A program made the translations under genes and the position numbers. Under the pieces are notes generated by a model. That model was given only the letters and a program-made list of their open reading frames with translations, made no database searches and had not been told where the DNA came from. Below, in pieces: positions 42,336-53,968 of a stretch of 64,000 bases of DNA (its first letter is position 1; each line of letters begins with the position of its first letter). The DNA is taken from the NCBI GenBank assembly GCA_011319805.1, contig SJRY01000281.1, positions 62,001 through 126,000 on the forward strand, in the 5' to 3' direction. This stretch comes from Macrocybe gigantea. Taxonomy: Eukaryota > Basidiomycota > Agaricomycetes > Agaricales > Callistosporiaceae.

Positions 42336-42477
42336 CCACAACATCATCAAAATTTCCTTTGCATAATCAAAGGTTGAAACATATATCACATAATAGTACA
42401 ATGGAACATGAAACAGCTTTAGTCCTATATCAGTATTAGCATAGAAATGATTGGCAGCTATGGAGATACCAACCTTC

Positions 42478-44900
42478 CTACTCAGATGTCACAGCAGTTA
42501 AAGCATCACTTAGCTGCAGCAAAGTCCAAGAAACATCATCGATCGCAGCTTTGATGTGATTGATATCAGCACCACCAGCATCATTGGATCCACCAGGCTA
42601 AAGCCAAGATAATAAGTAGAATGCCATTTGTACCACCTGACAGAAGACCTGACCAGTCAGGATCATCTGGTAGATCTCGTGAAAGCTCTGCACTAGGCCA
42701 ATTGGGTTGCAATCCTTGCCACCATGCCTTCCAGGCATTTCCATAATCCACTGCATTCTTGATGACTAGCATTTTCTCTGCTTGTGATGGACGTCCACGT
42801 TTCAACCAAATGCCTACTTCAGCTGGGTGAGAAGCTGTAGACAGGCGCTATGATAAACTTATAAATATGATGTTCTATTGATAATAATTACACTTACTGT
42901 GGTGGGTGGTTTTTTGAGCTCGAATGAGATCCAGTTTACGAGCAAGCCAACCCAATCACTATCTGTCGAAACATTTTTAAGAAAAGGCAAGATATCTGTG
43001 ATTGCTTTGTTATTAGGCATAATAGTTGGAAAGCCTAATAATACAAGCAGGGAAATATTAGCATGGATGCTGAAATCCTAGGCAAACCTTACTTATGGGA
43101 GCTTTTGGCTTGGTGGAGGCAGTTGCTTCAGTGGGGTTCATAGGGTCAGTAGGTTCAGTGAGCTTGGTGGGTTGGTGGGCTCAGTGGGTTTGGTGGGTTC
43201 GGTGGGCTCAGTGGGTTCAGTGGGCTCAGTGGGTTCAGTGGGCTTGTGGGATCAGTGAGTTAATGGAACTAGTTGCAGCTGGTTTGGTTGAACCAGCCTT
43301 CTTTTCAACCGATGCATCAGATTCAGTTCCAGCCCTTGGTGCAAGATCAGATGTGGTTTGACACAGATAACTATAAAATACTTGCTTTTTCCTTGCCCTT
43401 GCCCTTTCCCTTCTTCGTTGGACCCTCAACAAGTTGCGAGGCACCTTCTCTGAGACAAGTGAGGCTAATAGTTCATTATTCCTTGCTATATTTGCCTCTC
43501 ATTGAATCTCATATTCTGAGGGGCCTTTCTTCTTCTTTGCAGGCTTGGATGGTCCAGTCTCTGGCTGAGGGGTTGCTGACTGGGGAGTTGTTGAATGTGG
43601 AGTGGTCAGCTGTGGAGTTGTCACAGATTCAGAGGGCCCTTTCTTTGCCCTCTTCTTCTTTGTAGGATTAGATGGTCCAGTCTCTGGCTGGAGAGTCACA
43701 GCAGGTGTGGATAATGAACAAGAGTTCTTGATTTTCTTATCCATCACATATTGTCAATTATGACTGTCTCTTTGTGCAATTAGAAACTTTACCGAATGCT
43801 GCATCCAGAAATCTGTCAAAACAAGGCATAAATTGTTCATTGTAAGCCTTTCCCAGGTATTGATCAAGTCTCTGCCCCTTTGGAGTCTCTCCTGCATGAT
43901 ATCTGGACATATGTTAACCAGTGGATATTCAGAGATGAATGATTACTACACTAGAGTTTGAATTGCTCCTTTGAGTCGGGGCATTGGCCCTCCAACGATG
44001 ATTGTGCAGGCCTAGCCTGTCAGGCGAAGTATTCTATTTGCAGCTTCCTCGATAGTGTGAGGCAGCATATCAATATTCCTGCATTTCAGTAATTTGAATC
44101 ATGGATAGACTTGACCTTGAAATTACTTACTCCTGGTATATCGCATTGGGTGATTGCCCTTCCTCACCATCGACAAGCCCATCCTTCTATTGTTGGCGAT
44201 ACTCCTTGACCTTCTGCTTGACTCAGCATCGATGCCTCATACCAGTCTTGCATTGTCTTGTTGTAGAGTTGGAAGTGATCCTGGCTGCTGTGTTGCTTGT
44301 CAGAGTTCACCTTTCTTATGTTCCTCCCAAAATCGCCTCAAACTCTTCTTTCTGATCTTCACCAAAGAGCTTGGCAAAGCCTGCCAGGGCTGGAGCATGT
44401 GAGATGAACTCTTGAGATTCAAGACCCCTCAGGCCCCAGTGTCTTGAAGTTGTGGGCCTACTCCTGTTGTAGACCCAGGTGTGGATTCGCTGCAAGGATC
44501 GATTAAATCGGATCATGATATTGGAGATTACTGCCTTACATCTTCATGAGCCTTTCTCTGTTTTTCCTTTGCCTTCTCTCACTGCCAGCTGCTGCAATTT
44601 CCCGCTGGGATGGAGGCCAAGAGGCCATCTGGCAAAGAACTCTGTATTACAGATTTGTGAACCAGACTGAGGTTGTCTATCCTGTTGAGCCTGGCGAAAA
44701 TCTGCAAGCCTCTCTGCCAAGCCAGGTTTCATGTTCATCTGTGGTCCAACCAGGCCCTGGATGATAGTATAAAGAAAGCAACAAGGGGGTGATTGCAGTG
44801 GTGATGAAGAGATTTGGTGGGGCAAACACAGAAGGCAGCGTGAGTCACACCAGTACCAAACTTGGCAAGGAAATTTTTTTTCCTTTTTATGCAATTACAT
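42478..44900 (-). pseudogene. KDZ3 divergent accessory gene, function unknown
   Basis: A minus-strand spliced gene. The clearest part is the C-terminus: KAITDILPFLKNVSTDSDWVGLLVNWISFELKKPPTTV (43.02-42.9 kb), an intron, then GIWLKRGRPSQAEKMLV, AWKAWWQGLQPNWPSAEL, DWSGLLSGGTNGILLIILALAWW and, after a frame change near 42.60 kb, ALTAVTSE and stop (42480-42478). The WW...LQPNW...GGxNGI pattern belongs to an uncharacterised protein family I associate with agaricomycete genomes. Upstream are a Thr/Pro/Lys-rich region with a KKKK segment (43747-43499) and a possible N-terminal part (44516-44316). Exon borders are not certain. Confidence 0.5.
43120..43262. repeat. Tandem GGTTCAGTGGGCTCAGTG repeat
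   Basis: Short tandem repeats of about 9-18 bp within the accessory gene region. On the minus strand they would code for Thr-Glu-Pro repeats, so this may be a low-complexity linker or an intron repeat. Confidence 0.6.
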
Positions 44901-45059
44901 TCAGGCAATTAACCATACAGTAAAGCATTAGACAACCTAAGGAAAAGATAATAAATGACAAGGGACATGATTCATACTGTAAACTATTATGGAACCTAAG
45001 AAGTAGAAGGGAAAAGTATGTGGGAGGTGACAGACAGAGAATGGCATCAGAGGGCATTG

Positions 45060-45790
45060 GCACATGGGAGCAGGTGGTGGAGTGAGACGAGCCCCTGCGC
45101 TGGTCATTGGACGAGCGAGTGGTGGTGGATGGGGACAGGAGAGGTCAGGTGGGTGGTGCAGATGAGCCGCTGTGCTCGTCGTGGATGAGGCAGCGGCAGT
45201 GGCGGTGGGTGGTGGGATGGGACGGTGGCAGGTGTGGTGGCAGACGGCAGGAGCTCCTGCCGCTCATCGTGGATGAGGCAGCAGCAGCGGGAGGTGGGAA
45301 CTGCACTCGCCGTTGGACGAGGCAGTGGCAGCAGTGGGTGGTGGCGGACGGCAGGAGCCGCTGTGCTCATCATTGGACGAGGCAGCAGCGGCGGCGGTGG
45401 ATGGTGTGGCAGACAGGCTGCTGCGCTCGTCGTTGACGAGGCAGTGGCAGCGGCGGTGGTAGGGAATGGCATGGTGGCAGCAGTCCACACATGCCGCTCG
45501 GGCCATGTTTGGCCATATTGACATGTGGGCTGCGGAAGGGTGTGCATGTGTGCAGCGGGCGTACTTGGATGACGTTGCGCAGCCGCAGCATGCAGGCGGG
45601 GTGGAAGGGGTAGCGGGCGTCCTTGCTTGCCCTTGAACGTGGCGGCAGTATGCAGCGGGAATGGGGAAAGGCGCATGGTTGGGCAGGCGGGCGGGAGAGG
45701 TGCTGGGGCCCACACCAGTGTTGGGCAGTCATGGGCATATGGGCATGGGCAATGACCTTGCACCTGTGGCGGCATTGGATTGGGGTATGT
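45060..45790. repeat. GC-rich minisatellite of KDZ3
   Basis: Imperfect repeats with GACGAGGCAGCAGCGGCGG and GTGGCAGACGGCAGGAG at intervals of roughly 80-100 bp. It lies between the two divergent KDZ3 genes, where promoters should be. Long frames on both strands (for example 45862-45104, minus) are Pro/His/Ala-rich shadows of the repeat. Compare 29482-30690. Confidence 0.65.
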
Positions 45791-46127
45791 TGTGGAAAGC
45801 AGCACAAAGGACTCTAAAAAAAAAATACAGAACTGCAAAAAAAGAAAGGCAGCAGTGCTCACCCCATTGCAGGTAGGTTGCTGTGCAGCTGGGGAGCAGA
45901 CATCCAGCAGGTGTGACCTCTGCCGCGAGCGAAACCCGGCGCATGCCAGGGAATTGCTTGGGCTGTGCGCAGAGGGCTGCCGGTCGCTGTGGTGGTGGTT
46001 CTGCTGGAAGGAGGCCTGTGGGGCTCATGCCCATTGTCCCACCCACATATCACATGACAAAATGGCAGCATGACCTTGGTTGCTGAAAAGATCGTGATCG
46101 TGATAAGGAAAAAAAAACCTCTTCAGC

Positions 46128-47668
46128 CATGACGAAGTGATCCCAGTCTTACCAGCAGAAGGCCCAGGCATTTCAGATATTCGAGGCCATCGAGAAATCA
46201 GCCTTTCAAGATCTTCTTATTTCTGCCACCTCCCCATCCCAAAAGACTTCTTATCACCAAACTCATCACCATACTTCCCGATGCTTTGCTGACATTCCAA
46301 GCAGCCCCAGCAGTTGTTTGACATCATAACAACTTAGTTCGGCAAATTTGAGGATGCTTCTTCCAAATTCACTTCAGTTGGTGAAGCCCTCAAGCAAAGG
46401 CGAGAGTATTTTCTCCATAATCGCAAAGCAAAACTCGCTTTCATAGACAGGATTGGCCTTAATTGGTCTCCTGTTGACAGGGACTAGTATTTGGCTCCAT
46501 CCAAAGAGTCTATTTACGAAAGCACAACACACCATATCCCCTTAGAGACCTTTGGATTTGCGAATCACAGGAGATAGACAATAAATGGCAAAAGCATCTC
46601 AAGAAGCATCAACCTGATAAATGACGAGAACCAAAGAAGATCCACCATGTTGATCTCAGCCAACTCGCTCTTGACATTGGCCCCAATGAGAGTGTTCTTA
46701 TCTATGATGAGGATACTGGCAAGCTCGTCATGGTCATTCTTCACAATTTCTGTGGCGATGCTGGTTTATTGCACCACATCTTGAAAGTTATTCTAGAGGC
46801 TGTCCAATATCACAAGAGTATCCGAGTAAGTGTTTGAAAACCCTTTTTATCCAAAAAGCTCATTAAGTTCTGTTAGCTTGAAGATACATGCAAGCTCGTT
46901 CAGATCAGTTATTCAGCTGAGGCCTTAGCAGACCTTCTATTGCTTGGGCTAAAAACCTTCTTTCCAAATGACTCTCACCTGATTTGATTGATTACTTAGA
47001 TCGTGAATCAGCCCACATTTTCTCCCTCTTTTGGATGCTCATTCACAAAAGACTTCCTTCTGAGGTGTCAGACGATATCGTGTCTTGGCTCGCAAAAACT
47101 TTAATTCCCCGAATGAACAAGGATGCTTTACTGCAGTTTGGGGAGGACAATAGTATGGGAGAGATAGAGCTCGATATCGCTGGAAGGCTTTTCAAGTTTC
47201 AGGAGGCAGAGTTTGCTCCTCCTGCTGGAGGTATGGCTACTAATTATGCCAGGTGCGATTTTCTAGTGCTATCTTCAGTTAGCTCTACTAAACCAATTAT
47301 GCAGGCATGTGCATCATGAACATCAGCCCTACAAATTTGCTATCTCTTGGACGATAGGCCGATCACTTCCAAGCAATGGAGGTGGCCACTTCTACAATGC
47401 AAGCTATCGGATACGAGTTCAGGCCAGTCCTGACCTTGTGGTGGCTTGGCAGCCTAATCATTGGCATGGAACAAGCCTTCAGAACTATGACCCAAACACT
47501 CTTGCTATTCCTGATATGCACCAGAGTGGTCTAGCGATATTCACTGCCAGTCATCTTGAGGGTCTTTGGACAAAATATGTGGAGGAAGAGATGTCTCTTC
47601 AGCAGCTGAGGAAAGAATGGGCAGCTTTTTCTGATGCAGAATCTGAACATGGTTGTGATGATATATAG
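46128..47668 (+). pseudogene. TET/JBP-like 2-oxoglutarate/iron dioxygenase, KDZ3 cargo
   Basis: N-terminal part (SYQQKAQAFQIFEAIEKSAF from 46.14 kb) is broken by frame changes and stops; parts such as HHVDLSQLALDIG (46.65 kb) and VMVILHNFCGDAG (46.73 kb) are readable. From 46990 the frame is open: an acidic helical region, PPAGGMATNYAR, a 52-bp intron (47253-47304, GT...AG), then HVHHEHQPYKFAISWTIGRS, GGHFYNASYRIRVQ and NHWHGTSL to the stop at 47668. The pattern His/acidic, GG-x-FY, RIRV, W-x-HGTS fits the double-stranded beta-helix of TET/JBP enzymes, which oxidise 5-methylcytosine or thymine. I infer the iron ligands to be the HHE histidine/glutamate and the HGTS histidine. KDZ transposons that carry TET/JBP genes are published for basidiomycetes. 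Another 2OG oxygenase family is the main alternative. Confidence 0.6.
47253..47304 (+). other. Intron in the TET/JBP-like gene
   Basis: GTGCGATTTTC to TATGCAG, 52 bp. Splicing joins NYA-R to HVHHEHQP in frame, and each side reads as one conserved domain, so the intron is well supported. Confidence 0.7.
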
Positions 47669-47796
47669 TTTTTGCATTGCCCTATATGATACTGATTCAT
47701 TGAGTCGATATACCTGAGAAGCCCAACAATGCAACATCGTGTCGGTTGAATAGTCACATGTTTGTTGCACAGCCACAGGTATTGCGACCTCTCCCG

Positions 47797-50700
47797 ATGC
47801 CACCGAAGCAAAAGGATACTGGTGTCAACTCTGCTGCTGGTCCTAAGCAGAAACGAAGCAAACCAACCTTCCAAACACCAACAAATGCTCCTGCAGAGGA
47901 GGCTCCTGCTGGACAAGCAAGTTCAAGCAAAAATCGAATCATTACTTTGCAACAAGTACATCTGGTCATCGTGGATATCGCACTCATGATTCTCCTGCTA
48001 CCACCAGCTCCAATCCCAGCTCCAATCCTGATTCTCCCAATCCTAGTGCTGAGTTGGCTACCAGCTCTGAAGATATGCCTCAGTTGGGTGACCCACTTCC
48101 AATCAGTGACACTTTGGCACTCTCCGATGGCGATGGTGACTCTCCTCTAGCAAGTACTTCTGCAGCTAAGTAAAAACAAAAGAATACAACTACTGTAAGT
48201 CAATTATATATGATTTATATATTGTAACTGACAATTATAGTCAAAACTTCTGGATTGGCTTGCTTATCGGCAAACTTGCTTAGATGAGTTATTGCGACAT
48301 GATGGTCGGCTGGGTCCCTGGATCAACAAACTTGCTGGAGTTGTAAAAAAGAGGAGGCAACCTAGAAGTGTCTTGATTGTCTTGATGGAGGATTGCTGCG
48401 ATGTCAGGCATGCTTAATCACAACATGCCCACCATCCCCTACACCGAATCGAGGTGAATCAGGTCCTTTCTTTGTGTTCATCTCTTCTGACTTTTTTGGT
48501 AGAAATGGAATGGATTTTTTTTTCAGAAGTCCTCACTCCATGATGTGGGGCTTCGGATTCAGCTTGGTCATGATGGAGACAAATGCATCTCACCTATACC
48601 AGGCCCAAGTTCATTTACGGTCATCGACACCTCTGGTATCCATCTTGTTTCCATCAATTTCTGTGATTGTCGGAAAAATGGAATTGTTCCACATCACATC
48701 CAGCTTTTACATTCTGCATGGTTTTTTGGGACATTCAAGCATCCCAAGGTTGTCTTTACCTTTTGCTGCCTCGATTTCTACCATGAATTAACACTTCAAG
48801 GCAAGATCAATGCATATGATTTCTGTCATACCTTGTACCGACTCACCGATAGTCTGGAGTTGATGAATATAACTGTGAGTCTGCTGATTTTAAGATAAGG
48901 ACATATACCAATTTTTGAATATCTAGGCACACGTAAAAGAATTTCATTGTATTGCATGCATCTGGCAGCACTTGTTGATGCTCAAGCGCTCTGGCCGTGG
49001 TCATAATCCCTTGGGTGTTGTTGCTACATCTGAGGGTGAAGTTGTGATTGAGTGTCCTGCTTGTCCACATGAGGGGCAGAATTTGCCCAATGATTGGGAT
49101 TTAAATGATGCAAAAAGGTATGTTATTTTTTTTGCCATAGACCGAGTTTTGACTTGTCTTAATTGTGGTAGCTATATATACACCTAATTTTTGGCCATAG
49201 ATGGCAATTTCAAATTGTGGCTCAAGGAACGGGGCATATAAGATCCTGAATTGGCTCCAGGATGGGCATATTTCATTAAAGAAGAGAAATATCAAGCATT
49301 TATTAAGGATTATATCGATCAACCTGAGGTAATATCTCTAAAACTTGATTTTTTTTGTACTAAATATCTTTGCAAAGGTTAATACCTGCCAGTCAGAGCA
49401 TGATGCATTAGTCCGTACTGCTGTTCGTTCAACACCTGGATACAAAGTTACTGGTACAATTCTGGTGATGTGTCCACGGCATGGACTTGTACGCAGAAAT
49501 GGAGTAGGGGACTTGCAAAAGGGAGAAAGGTAGGTGTTATATCTGATTTTGGTTTGAAATCTACCTAACTAGTGCCAATAGATTCTGCAATATTGATTAT
49601 GTTGTATTGTCATCGATCAAGGAGGAGAAGCTGCAGCGCATTGTCTTCACATTTGATATCGGCTGCCAATATTCAAAAAAGTTTCAAGAATGCATTAAAA
49701 GCTGCTTTGGGAGTTCCAGATCAATGATGATACAATGGTTGAATTTGCTATTCCCAGCAGCATATCAATGCTCATGGTGCCGATTGCTGAGCCAACTTTG
49801 GCCTCAGTTATTGTGAAGGTGTTGGCCACACTTGTGGTGAAGAATAGAAGTTGCATGGGCTGGTACCAATCCATTAGGTGCGAGTACAAGGGAGATGGGT
49901 CCTGGTGCACGCTATGACACTCTGAATGGCCAATGGAGTGGTTTAAATTTCCGGAGGATACTGGTTTTCCATAATGTTGACTTATATTCTTCAAATTCAT
50001 GTTACTAACAAAGCATGTATGCAGGTCAGGAGTTTCTCCGACATTTAAGAGAAGCCTTAGACATGTGCACAAAACATCAGCAACTCTTTGATCAATTCAC
50101 AGCAACATTTAGTAAGAAACAACAGCTGCTTGGCAAAATTTAATTGATTCTTGGAAAAATGGAAAATCCCACACAAATCCATACCTTGAGCCAAATTCAT
50201 GTAAGAAAATGTTTGTTTTCTAATATTTTATAGTATAACTGGATTAATTGCAGCAACAACTTTACAAGATGTCCGATTGGAGCTTGCAAAAGCAGATTTG
50301 ACATCAGTGTCTCAAGGAGAAGTTTCTGCACATAAAATGAGTTTGACTGCTTTTCTTACAACAGGTTTGGAACTTGAGGAACAACAGTATGTGCTCTATG
50401 CAAAGAATACATCTGATTTCTCATCTCAATATTTAGACGATCACTATTATATGAAGTGAATGTTATGAAGAAATATGAAACACAAAAGCAGCTTGCCGAT
50501 CTTGAAGAAAAGCGGGGAATCCTCTTGCGCCACATTAATCAATGGCAGGAAGCACAGTTGGCTTATATGCCTGCAACTGGCCCACTTATTGCAAATGCAA
50601 CTGCTGATTTGGTTGCAGCATCACAATCAGGTGAAGCAAATTCAACACTTGCAGAGAATATTCCTCTATTCCTTCCTTCATCTCTCTCCAACCTCCATGC

Positions 50701-51595
50701 AACTCCTAGAATGGCTGCAGCTATTTCACGTGAAATACGACTCCACATTGCACAAGCCGATATGCATTGGCTGATGTCCGCCACCAGTTGCGCACTATTT
50801 CAGGTCTCTGGCAATTCAAAAAAGTCAATGTTAGTAGAACAGGTAACCGGGCAAATACACGAATGCGCACACTCTATAACCAGCTTCATCACTGCATGCA
50901 GCACTCTGCATTGTGCTACTGAGCTGCCTGTCAGCATTACTAGCAATGGAACCAGGAGGAGACTGGAAGGATTGGTTCAAAGAGCTGAAGAATGCAGATA
51001 TCCAGGGACCAGGAAAAGACAATTATTACATGCAAGAATCTGGTGCTTCTTCAAGTAAAGGCCATTTTGAAATGTCTTGGATTTGGTTGGTTCCTCGATC
51101 AAAACAGAAGTCAAAACTGGAAGCTCAGAACATGTGTTCGATGAGGGATTGCGGGTTGAATGGTCCAAGTCACAAGCTCAAAAGATGTGGTGGGAGGAAG
51201 AAGCAGAGATAATTCAAGAGGAAATGTGCCGCACCATTGCCTACTATGAGTAGAAGGAATCCTGGTGGTTGGAGAAAAAGGCCTCCAGAACAACTGGCAA
51301 AAATGCAACTGTGCATAGAGTCACAGCATATGCACAAAAGCAAGCACACTACTGCAAGCAATTGGCAGAAAGCTTTGCAATGGCTTGGTTACCTTTCCTG
51401 TTGACACATGGAATAATCCCCGAGTGGAAAGATAAATATGTGCATTTGGTTTCTGGAAAGCAAAGTTCTGTCAGTAGAAGGGCAGTGGAAAGTAATGAGG
51501 GTGAAAAGGAGGCAAGTGAGGACGAGGCAGAGGAGGATGGAAAGGAAATTTATGGAGAAAATAGGATTCATGATGCTTTTGAATTAGATGATTAA
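47797..51595 (+). pseudogene. KDZ transposase, CxC2 class (KDZ3)
   Basis: Starts MPPKQKDTGVNSAAGPKQKR (basic, low complexity). After an intron (48195-48240) come LDWLAYRQTCLDELLRHDGRLG and the CxC2 cluster CLDCLDGGLLRCQACL with HHPLHR in another frame (48.37-48.45 kb). Next: FTVIDTSGIHLVSINFCDC, FTFCCLDFYHELTLQGKINAYDF (48.62-48.84 kb), MLKRSGRGHNPLGVV with ECPACPHEGQNLP (48.98-49.1 kb), the core aspartate motif FTFDIGCQYSKKF (49.64-49.68 kb) and AGTNPLGASTREMGPGARYDTLNG (49.86-49.93 kb). A long helical C-terminus ends NRIHDAFELDD. Frames alternate with short introns, but several shifts (CxC2, 49.8 kb) seem real, so probably inactive. Confidence 0.85.
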
Positions 51596-51599
51596 ATGA

Positions 51600-52440
51600 T
51601 TATGATTTGATGATCACCACAATTACAATAAGTTTCCAACTATTTACAATTATTAACAATGACTTTCCAGACCATTTACAATCATTAACAATAAGTTTTC
51701 AGATCATTTACAATCATTAACAATAACTTTCTGGAGCATTTACAATTATTAACAATGACTTTCCAACCATTTACAATTATTTACAATAAGTTTCCAGATC
51801 ATTTACAATCATTTACAATGCCCTCCTAGACCATTTACAATCATTAACAATAAGTTTCCAACCATTTACAATCATTAACAATAACTTTCTGGAGCATTTA
51901 CAATTATTAACAATGACTTTCCAACCATTTACAATCATTAACAATGACTTTCCAGACCATTTACAATCATTAACAATAAGTTTCCAGATCATTTACAATC
52001 ATTTACAATCACCTCCCAGGCCATTTACAATCATTAACAATAAGTTTCCAGAGCATTTACAACATTTACAATCACCTCCCAGAGCATTTACAATTATTAA
52101 CAATAAGTTTCCAGAGCATTTACAATCATTAACAATCCCTTTCCAGACTATTTACAATCATTAACAATCACTTTCCAACCATTTACAATCATTTACAATC
52201 ACCTCCCAGACTATTTATAAATATTAACAATTACTTTCTAGAGCATTTACAATCATTAACAATCCCTTTCCAGACTATTTACAATCATTAACAATCACCT
52301 CCCAGACTATTTACAATCATTGACAGTCCCCTCCAAGACCATCTACAATCATTTACAATCTCCTTCTGATCATTTACAATCATTAACAATCCCTTTGCAG
52401 ACCATTTACAATCATTAACAATAACTTTCCAGAGCATTTA
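51600..52440. repeat. KDZ3 right subterminal array
   Basis: About 25 units of CATTTACAATCATTAACAAT with 12-15-bp spacers (CTTTCCAGAC, ACCTCCCAGA). Reverse complement of the left array, and about twice as long. The open frame at 51913-52164 is produced by the repeat. Confidence 0.85.
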
Positions 52441-52563
52441 CAATCTCCTTCTCTATCTGTCTGGCATGTATTACAATTGTTATTGTCATAAAGTCATCGG
52501 CATTATACACAATGGCCTGTCGGCACTTGCCCAGGATTGTTAACAAAAGTACAAGCCATGACT
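52425..52563 (-). repeat. KDZ3 right terminal inverted repeat
   Basis: Inverted partner of 41784-41925. Its outer end, GTTAACAAAAGTACAAGCCATGACT, is followed by the right TSD copy CAGATCTC and by element P coding sequence. Confidence 0.85.
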
Positions 52564-53968
52564 CAGATCTCAGAACTTCAGGACTATGACTTCATTCTGG
52601 AACACAAACCCAGGAGATCAATGACGAAGGCAGACAGTCTGTCGAGATGACCAGACCATGAGAAAGGGGAGAATGATAATGAAAATGTCATACTCCTAAA
52701 GCCAGAGATTTTTCGCCGGATTTTTATGGCAAAGATCACACTAACACCAGAATTTCAGGACATTCTGGACCAGATCAAACGGGCTTGAAAACAAAGAGAG
52801 CCTGAGGTTCAGAAACATCTTGATGAAGGTGAACATGGCTGGGAAGAAAATGACCAAATCATTACATGGCTGAAATGGTACTATGTTTCCAAAAGTCAAA
52901 AGATAAGGGAATGGATCATCGAAATCCATCATTCAGATCAGATCTCAGGACACCCAGGACAGATAAAGACACATGAGTTAATCACACGTAACTTCTGATG
53001 GCCCAAGATGATGAATGACATCAAAGCGTATGTCAAAGGATGTGACAAATGCTAACAGATGAAAATCATCAGAGATCAGAAGCATGCCCCACTCCATCTG
53101 AATGAGGTACCAAAGGAACTATGGGAGATCATATCTATAGATCTCATTGGACCTCTTTCTGAATCTCAAGGGTTTAACGGCGTAATGGTGATAGTAGATT
53201 GGTTCACAAAAGAAGCCAAATTCATACCAGTCAATATGGAAATCACAGTAGAAGGAGTCGCTTGCAACCTACGTGATACCGTATTCCTAAACTATGGACT
53301 CCCAAAGAAAGTCATCAGTGACAGAGGACAATAATTTGTCTCCGCATTCATGACCGATCTCTACATGCTTTTGGGAATCAAAGAAGCCCCTTCGATGCCG
53401 TACCACCCACAGACCAATGGACAAATAGAACGAGTCAATCAGGAACTTGAGCAGTACCTGAAACTCTTCGTGAACTATTGACAAACAGACTGGGCAGATT
53501 GGCTACCAATGGCCGAATTCTCCTACAATAATTGAATTCATTCGGTGACCGGATACTCCCCATTTTACCTAAACCACAGGTGACATCCATACACTGGAAA
53601 GGAACCTCTGAAGCATAATGCTAAGTTGCAAACTGCAGAGGAGTTCACTGAAATGATGAAGGAAATTCAGACCAAGGCCGAGACTTCCCTGTTAAAAGCT
53701 GCAAAGACAATGAAATAGACCTATGACTGGAAACAGAAGCCCACCTGAGAGTATCACAAGGGTGACCAAGTCTGGCTGGAAGGAACTAACATAATGACTG
53801 ACCAACCAACTGACAAACTCAATGATAAGCGGTACAGTCCTTTCAAAGTCAAATGGCAAATCAGAGAATCAGCATACGAACTCGAACTACCAGAACATTG
53901 GAAGATTCATCCATCCGAGATGAATTTGTTAGGCTAGATGAATCTCAAAAGGACTCAGGCAGACTAAG
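52564..53968 (+). pseudogene. Ty3 element P: RNase H end and integrase
   Basis: Resumes the pol frame with ISELQDYDFILEHKP and MTKADSLSR. Integrase: an HHCC zinc-binding region (HHSDQISGHPGQIKTHEL, CDKC with a following stop, 52.93-53.06 kb), a core with DLIGPL, SDRGQ and HPQTNGQIERVNQELEQYL (53.13-53.46 kb), and a C-terminal segment VKWQIRESAYELELPEHWKIHPSEMN. Stops replace expected Trp, Gln or Arg codons at many sites. No chromodomain or 3' LTR of P follows; the LTR of element Q begins at about 53969. Confidence 0.85.

Larger units (their letters stand above)
41784..52563 (+). mobile_element. KDZ transposon 3 (CxC2 class) with TET/JBP-like cargo
   Basis: A DNA transposon of about 10.8 kb inserted in element P. 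Left and right ends are inverted copies for about 130 bp (ACTTTTGTTAACAAT, CAAGTGCCGACAGGCCATTGTG and GACAATAACAATTGTAATAC on each side). Flanking 8-mers TAGATCTC (41776-41783) and CAGATCTC (52564-52571) differ by one base and would come from TGGATCTC; the exact border may be one base off. Contents, left to right: short-repeat array, minus-strand accessory gene, GC-rich minisatellite, TET/JBP-like gene, CxC2 KDZ transposase, inverted short-repeat array. Confidence 0.85.

Noticed and set aside
45104..45862. A 252-residue Pro/His-rich protein on the minus strand
   Set aside because: It is the shadow of the KDZ3 minisatellite; frames on both strands are open for the same reason.
51600..52440. 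CRISPR-like array (regular ~20-bp repeats with spacers)
   Set aside because: The repeats are degenerate, the spacers are themselves repeated, a reverse-complement array lies at the other transposon end, and the genome is eukaryotic.
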